DNA of 64,000 nt, taken from contig JAAZCE010000039.1 in NCBI GenBank assembly GCA_012513435.1, positions 1-64,000 on the forward strand. Direction: 5' to 3'. Both the position numbers and the translations under genes were made by a program. Below, in pieces: positions 60,781-64,000 of the stretch. Numbering within the stretch: the first letter of the stretch is position 1; each line of letters begins with the position of its first letter. The notes beneath the pieces were generated by a model. It saw nothing but the letters and a program-made list of their open reading frames with translations, made no database searches and was not told the DNA's origin. The stretch is from Clostridiales bacterium (GTDB lineage Bacteria > Bacillota > Clostridia > Peptostreptococcales > Anaerovoracaceae).

Positions 60781-61122
60781 CTTTTTTGTTCTCCTTCCTT
60801 TGCTAGTATTGCTTGTCTTTTCCCTGTATTACTGTGTTATCGCAACCCGCTTCGTCTGCCTTGTACTACAGAAAAAATCCTGCGCAATGAACATTGAATT
60901 GTTCAAAATTCGCACTGACATTTTAGCAACTTGGCAAAAAGTAGTTTTAACTTATAATAATTCGGTGCAATTGCGCCGAAAAGTTTGTTTGTGGCTATAC
61001 GAACCCAACACAGTGAATATCATGAACTGATGTAGGTTCTATGCAAGAACTGCACAGCTTTAGCTGTATTGCAGTTCACACAGGAACATAGGCCAACGCC
61101 ACAGGCAAATTTAACAAGCAAT
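60781..61122. other. Unusual ~340-base gap inside the spc ribosomal operon
   Basis: No convincing gene lies here. Visible structures are a hairpin GAACTGC-ACAGC-TTTA-GCTGT-ATT-GCAGTTC at 61047-61077, a second hairpin at about 60,961-60,980 (TTCGGTGC/GCGCCGAA), and a plus-strand promoter-like pair TTGGCA-N16-TATAAT (60931-60958). The last two would give a short transcript antisense to the operon. The short ORF at 60800-61030 lacks a ribosome-binding site and any known similarity. Confidence 0.6.
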
Positions 61123-61308
61123 TTACCAGGACGCTTTTTTCACGCCAGGTATCTCGCCCTTGTAGGCTAATTCTCTGAAACAGATACGACAAATGCCGTA
61201 CTTTTTCAGAACTGAATGCGGTCTTCCGCAGATTCTGCACCTTGTATAGGCGCGTGTTGAAAACTTAGGTTTTCTCTGCTGTTTAACCTTAAGAGATGTC
61301 TTAGCCAT
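61123..61308 (-). CDS. rpsN: Ribosomal protein S14, zinc-binding type Z
   Basis: 61 residues with [38 protein letters not shown], the two CxxC pairs of the zinc form. It follows rplE by nine bases; the next gene, rpsH, is unusually distant. Confidence 0.97.
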   Translation of the reverse strand: MAKTSLKVKQQRKPKFSTRAYTRCRICGRPHSVLKKYGICRICFRELAYKGEIPGVKKASW

Positions 61309-61317
61309 TATAACCTC

Positions 61318-61860
61318 CTACTTCTCAAACGGCATTCCCAGGCCAGCAAGCAATGCTGCTGCTTCCTCGTCCGTTTTAGCCGTTGTGGTAAATACAATGT
61401 TCATTCCCTTAATAGTCTCAACCTTATCATAGTTGATTTCAGGGAAGATGAGCTGTTCCTTTACACCCATGGAGTAATTGCCTCTTCCGTCGAATGAATT
61501 CTTGCTTACTCCTTTAAAGTCTCTCACTCTCGGAAGAGCGATGTTGAAGAGCTTATCTATGAACCCATACATATTATCGCCTCTCAAAGTAACCTTTGCG
61601 CCTACAGGCATTCCCTGCCTAACCTTAAAGTTGGCGATAGATTTCTTTGCCTTTGTAACGACAGGTCTCTGCCCTGTAATCAGGCTAATTTCTTCGATAG
61701 CACTTTCCATTATCTTAGCATTTTCCTTTGCCTCTCCAAGGCCCATGTTGATAGTAACCTTCTCCAGCTTAGGAACTTCCATTACGCTCTTATACTTGAA
61801 CTGATCCATCATTGATGGGAATACGTCGCTCTTATAACTTTCTTTTAATCTTGCTGTCAA
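61318..61860 (-). CDS. rplE: Ribosomal protein L5
   Basis: 180 residues; [44 protein letters not shown] and the end [19 protein letters not shown] are diagnostic for the 5S rRNA-binding L5. Confidence 0.97.
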   Translation of the reverse strand: MTARLKESYKSDVFPSMMDQFKYKSVMEVPKLEKVTINMGLGEAKENAKIMESAIEEISLITGQRPVVTKAKKSIANFKVRQGMPVGAKVTLRGDNMYGFIDKLFNIALPRVRDFKGVSKNSFDGRGNYSMGVKEQLIFPEINYDKVETIKGMNIVFTTTAKTDEEAAALLAGLGMPFEK

Positions 61861-61877
61861 AATCGTCTCCTCCTTTC

Positions 61878-62192
61878 CTAGTCTATTTCGGTTCCGGTCT
61901 TCTTAGCTACTCTGACCTTCTTACCGCTGTCTGTTTTGTAACCGATTCTCGTCGGTGCTTTTGCTTTCGTGTCATAGAACATAACGTTCGATACATTGAT
62001 AGGGCCTTCCTGATGCTTAATCTCAGCCGCTATCTTCTGTGTCTGCTTCTGATGTTTTGTCTGAACGTTAATGCCCTCTACGATGACTCTGCCTTCCTTT
62101 GGCATTGCCTTCAGTACCTTGCCGGTCTTTCCTTTGTCCTTGCCGGTAAGTACTATTACTGTGTCGTTTTTCTTAATTCGCATCTCGTACAC
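61878..62192 (-). CDS. rplX: Ribosomal protein L24
   Basis: 104 residues with an N-terminal KOW motif ([45 protein letters not shown]). It initiates large-subunit assembly. Typical place between rplN and rplE. Confidence 0.97.
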   Translation of the reverse strand: MYEMRIKKNDTVIVLTGKDKGKTGKVLKAMPKEGRVIVEGINVQTKHQKQTQKIAAEIKHQEGPINVSNVMFYDTKAKAPTRIGYKTDSGKKVRVAKKTGTEID

Positions 62193-62195
62193 CTC

Positions 62196-62564
62196 CTATA
62201 ATACTTCCGGTGCCAAGGACACTATCTTCATGAAGCCCTTATCTCTCAGCTCTCTTGCTACAGGGCCGAAGATACGGGTTCCAACCGGTTGTAAATCTTC
62301 TTTAATTATTACAGCTGCGTTCTGGTCGAACTTTACATAACTGCCGTCGGTTCTTCTGGCCCCATGCTTTGTTCTTACCACAACAGCTCTGACTACTTCG
62401 CTCTTTTTTACAACTCCGCCCGGTGTTGCGTCCTTAACGGCACATACGATAATGTCGCCGATATTCGCATACTGACGGCTTGTTCCGCCTAATATACGAA
62501 TGCAAAGAAGCTCTTTAGCACCAGAGTTGTCTGCCACCTTTAATCTTGTTTCAGTCTGGATCAT
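62196..62564 (-). CDS. rplN: Ribosomal protein L14
   Basis: 122 residues; [40 protein letters not shown] is the conserved N-terminus of L14, which contacts small-subunit RNA. GGAGG precedes the ATG. Confidence 0.97.
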   Translation of the reverse strand: MIQTETRLKVADNSGAKELLCIRILGGTSRQYANIGDIIVCAVKDATPGGVVKKSEVVRAVVVRTKHGARRTDGSYVKFDQNAAVIIKEDLQPVGTRIFGPVARELRDKGFMKIVSLAPEVL

Positions 62565-62579
62565 TGCCGGGTGCCTCCT

Positions 62580-62840
62580 TTACTTAACTTTCTCAATGAT
62601 GTTAACAAGTCTCCATCTCTTATCCTTCGAGAGAGGTCTTGTTTCCATGATTCTAACTTTATCGCCAATATTGCAATCATTATTTTCGTCGTGGGCCTTA
62701 ACCTTCTTGGTTCTCTTTACAGCTTTTCCGTAAAGGGAATGTCTTACGAAGTCTTCAACCGCTACGACAATCGTCTTATCCATCTTGTCGCTGATTACCA
62801 TGCCGACTCTTGTCTTTCTTCCGTTTCTATCAACTGCCAT
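62580..62840 (-). CDS. rpsQ: Ribosomal protein S17
   Basis: 86 residues, OB-fold: [74 protein letters not shown]. Typical S17, 18 bases after rpmC. Confidence 0.97.
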   Translation of the reverse strand: MAVDRNGRKTRVGMVISDKMDKTIVVAVEDFVRHSLYGKAVKRTKKVKAHDENNDCNIGDKVRIMETRPLSKDKRWRLVNIIEKVK

Positions 62841-62858
62841 AATACATCCTCCTTCCCG

Positions 62859-63062
62859 TTAACCTTGAACCTTAGCCAGTTCTTTTTCTCTGATAATGGT
62901 TTTTATCCTTGCGATATCCTTCTTAGTGTCACGAAGCTTGATTGGATTCTCAAGCTGACCAGTAACATGCTGGAATCTCAGGTTGAACAAATCCTTCTTC
63001 ATTCTTACCAGTTCAGCGTTTAATTCCATTTCTGACATTTCTCTGATTTTATTTAATTCCAT
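62859..63062 (-). CDS. rpmC: Ribosomal protein L29
   Basis: 67 residues, two-helix L29: [59 protein letters not shown]. It overlaps rplP by one base and sits near the peptide exit tunnel. Confidence 0.97.
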   Translation of the reverse strand: MELNKIREMSEMELNAELVRMKKDLFNLRFQHVTGQLENPIKLRDTKKDIARIKTIIREKELAKVQG

Positions 63063-63496
63063 TATGCTTCACCACCCTTTGCTAAATCTTCTTCCTTGAT
63101 GGCAAATTTACACTTAATAGGCAACTTGTTTGCTGCGAGTCTCATAGCTTCTCTTGCCTGAGTCTCAGTTACACCTTCTATTTCAAACATTACTCTGCCA
63201 GGCTTAATTACTGCTACCCAGTACTCAGGAGCACCTTTACCGGAACCCATACGTACTTCTGCAGGTTTCTTTGTTACTGACTTGTGAGGGAAGATTTTGA
63301 TATAAACCTTGCCACCTCTCTTAACGGATCTTGTCATGGCGATTCTTGCTGCCTCGATTTGATTTGAAGTTATCCATCCACACTCGGTGGCCTGAAGTCC
63401 GTATTCACCATAGGTTATTGTGTTTCCCCTTGTGGCCTTGCCCTTCATTCTGCCTCTGTGGACTCTTCTGCGTTTAACGCGCTTTGGCATTAACAT
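63062..63496 (-). CDS. rplP: Ribosomal protein L16
   Basis: 144 residues starting [36 protein letters not shown]; the first Met is kept because homologues start ML(L/M)PKRV and GGAGG lies upstream. It organises the aminoacyl-tRNA site. Confidence 0.97.
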   Translation of the reverse strand: MLMPKRVKRRRVHRGRMKGKATRGNTITYGEYGLQATECGWITSNQIEAARIAMTRSVKRGGKVYIKIFPHKSVTKKPAEVRMGSGKGAPEYWVAVIKPGRVMFEIEGVTETQAREAMRLAANKLPIKCKFAIKEEDLAKGGEA

Positions 63497-63522
63497 GACG
63501 CGTCTCCTCCTTTCACTAATGT

Positions 63523-64000
63523 CTATTCTTCAGCCTTTGCTCCTGTAGGTGCTGTTGCCTCCACAGGTGCTTGTGCTTCTTCAACTTGTGCTTCCTTTAC
63601 AGGTTCTGCCTTAGGTGCCTTACGGGTTCTTGGATTAACTGCCTTGGGAGCATCGGCTCTGTCGTTTCTTCTGTCATCTCTTCTAGGTCTCCTGTCACCG
63701 TCTCTTCTAGGTCTCCTGTCGCCCCTCTTCTTGTTGTCTCTTCTATTGTCTCTTTCTTCAGGCACTGAGCTCTTGAGTCCTTTATCAAGGATTTCTCCGT
63801 GGTTTATCCAAACTTTTATGCCCAGCTTACCGTAAGTGGTATCTGCTTCCGCAAAACCGTAATCAATGTCAGCTCTCAGTGTATGGAGAGGAACGTTGCC
63901 TTCGCTATACTTTTCGTTTCTTGCAATTTCAGCTCCGCCAAGTCTTCCGGATGCGAGAACCTTGATTCCCTTTGCTCCGGCTTTCATAGTCCTGCCGATA
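63523..64000 (-). CDS. rpsC: Ribosomal protein S3, C-terminal part (cut by right edge)
   Basis: The frame stays open to base 64000, so the Met at 63987 is internal. Visible is the S3 C-terminal domain ([59 protein letters not shown]). It is followed by an unusually long tail of about 80 residues: an Arg/Asp repeat region ([16 protein letters not shown]) and an Ala/Glu/Pro-rich end. Most S3 proteins stop soon after the C-terminal domain. Confidence 0.95.
   Translation of the reverse strand, partial: IGRTMKAGAKGIKVLASGRLGGAEIARNEKYSEGNVPLHTLRADIDYGFAEADTTYGKLGIKVWINHGEILDKGLKSSVPEERDNRRDNKKRGDRRPRRDGDRRPRRDDRRNDRADAPKAVNPRTRKAPKAEPVKEAQVEEAQAPVEATAPTGAKAEE

Noticed and set aside
60800-61030. 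Plus-strand 76-residue ORF in the rpsN-rpsH gap
   Set aside because: No ribosome-binding site, no recognisable family, and composition like non-coding sequence; treated as a chance ORF.
63644-63835. CRISPR-like or tandem repeat in the rpsC 3' end
   Set aside because: The repetition (CTTCTAGGTCTCCTGTC) codes for the Arg/Asp-rich tail in frame and is short and imperfect.

Overview
The window looks like the chromosome of a strictly fermentative Clostridia-type Firmicute, possibly Eubacteriales Family XIII or Anaerovoracaceae-like (an inference from gene content only). The evidence is Gram-positive Shine-Dalgarno sites, the Firmicute order of the S10/spc/alpha ribosomal gene block, zinc-type S14 and S4, a perfect CIRCE element in front of clpB, a Bce-type peptide-resistance module, and a lysine-to-butyrate fermentation cluster.

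Positions 1 to about 16,188 are the right-hand part of an integrated mobile element (prophage or integrative conjugative element; the recombinase and structural or transfer genes are not in view). It carries a phage-type family A DNA polymerase cut by the window edge, several XRE-type regulators, a Y-family polymerase divergent from an ImmR/ImmA-like repressor-protease pair, small hypothetical genes, a PD-(D/E)XK-like protein, a metallo-beta-lactamase-fold lipoprotein, a restriction-modification pair (HindVP-like endonuclease plus C5-cytosine methyltransferase) and a SymE-like protein at the very end. The element interrupts comM: only the first ~350 codons remain here, directly downstream of yraN.

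Positions 17.2-26.4 kb are chromosomal housekeeping: yraN, a HAD phosphatase with a metallo-hydrolase, a potassium uptake operon (trkA plus two different TrkH subunits and a CBS-domain protein), RNase R and a small lipoprotein.

Positions 26.4-38.1 kb hold the lysine fermentation cluster. A long leftward operon kdd-kamA-kamB-kamC-kamD-kamE-atoD-atoA converts lysine through beta-lysine and 3,5-diaminohexanoate, and exchanges CoA between butyryl-CoA and acetoacetate. kal lies to the right on the other strand. Between kdd and kal, where Fusobacterium has kce, sits a sigma-54 activator whose N-terminal 340 residues are a degenerate copy of the enzyme Kdd. Both flanking transcription units have near-consensus -24/-12 promoters, and GAACC-N6-GGTTC inverted repeats lie upstream of them. 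This is the most striking system in the window: a pathway enzyme that seems to have been turned into the sensor of its own regulator.

Positions 38.2-49.4 kb: a pseudouridine synthase, a DUF815 ATPase, CCA-adding enzyme, a BceRS-type two-component system with its ABC transporter and a matching operator, a DUF5685/J-domain/membrane protein group, and a DUF3021/LytTR pair. Positions 49.5-52.2 kb: clpB under HrcA-type control. Positions 52.3-64 kb: the leftward ribosomal protein block from rpsC (cut by the right edge) to rplQ, including secY, adk, map, infA and rpoA, with an unusual ~340-base gap between rpsN and rpsH. No tRNA, rRNA or CRISPR array was recognised.
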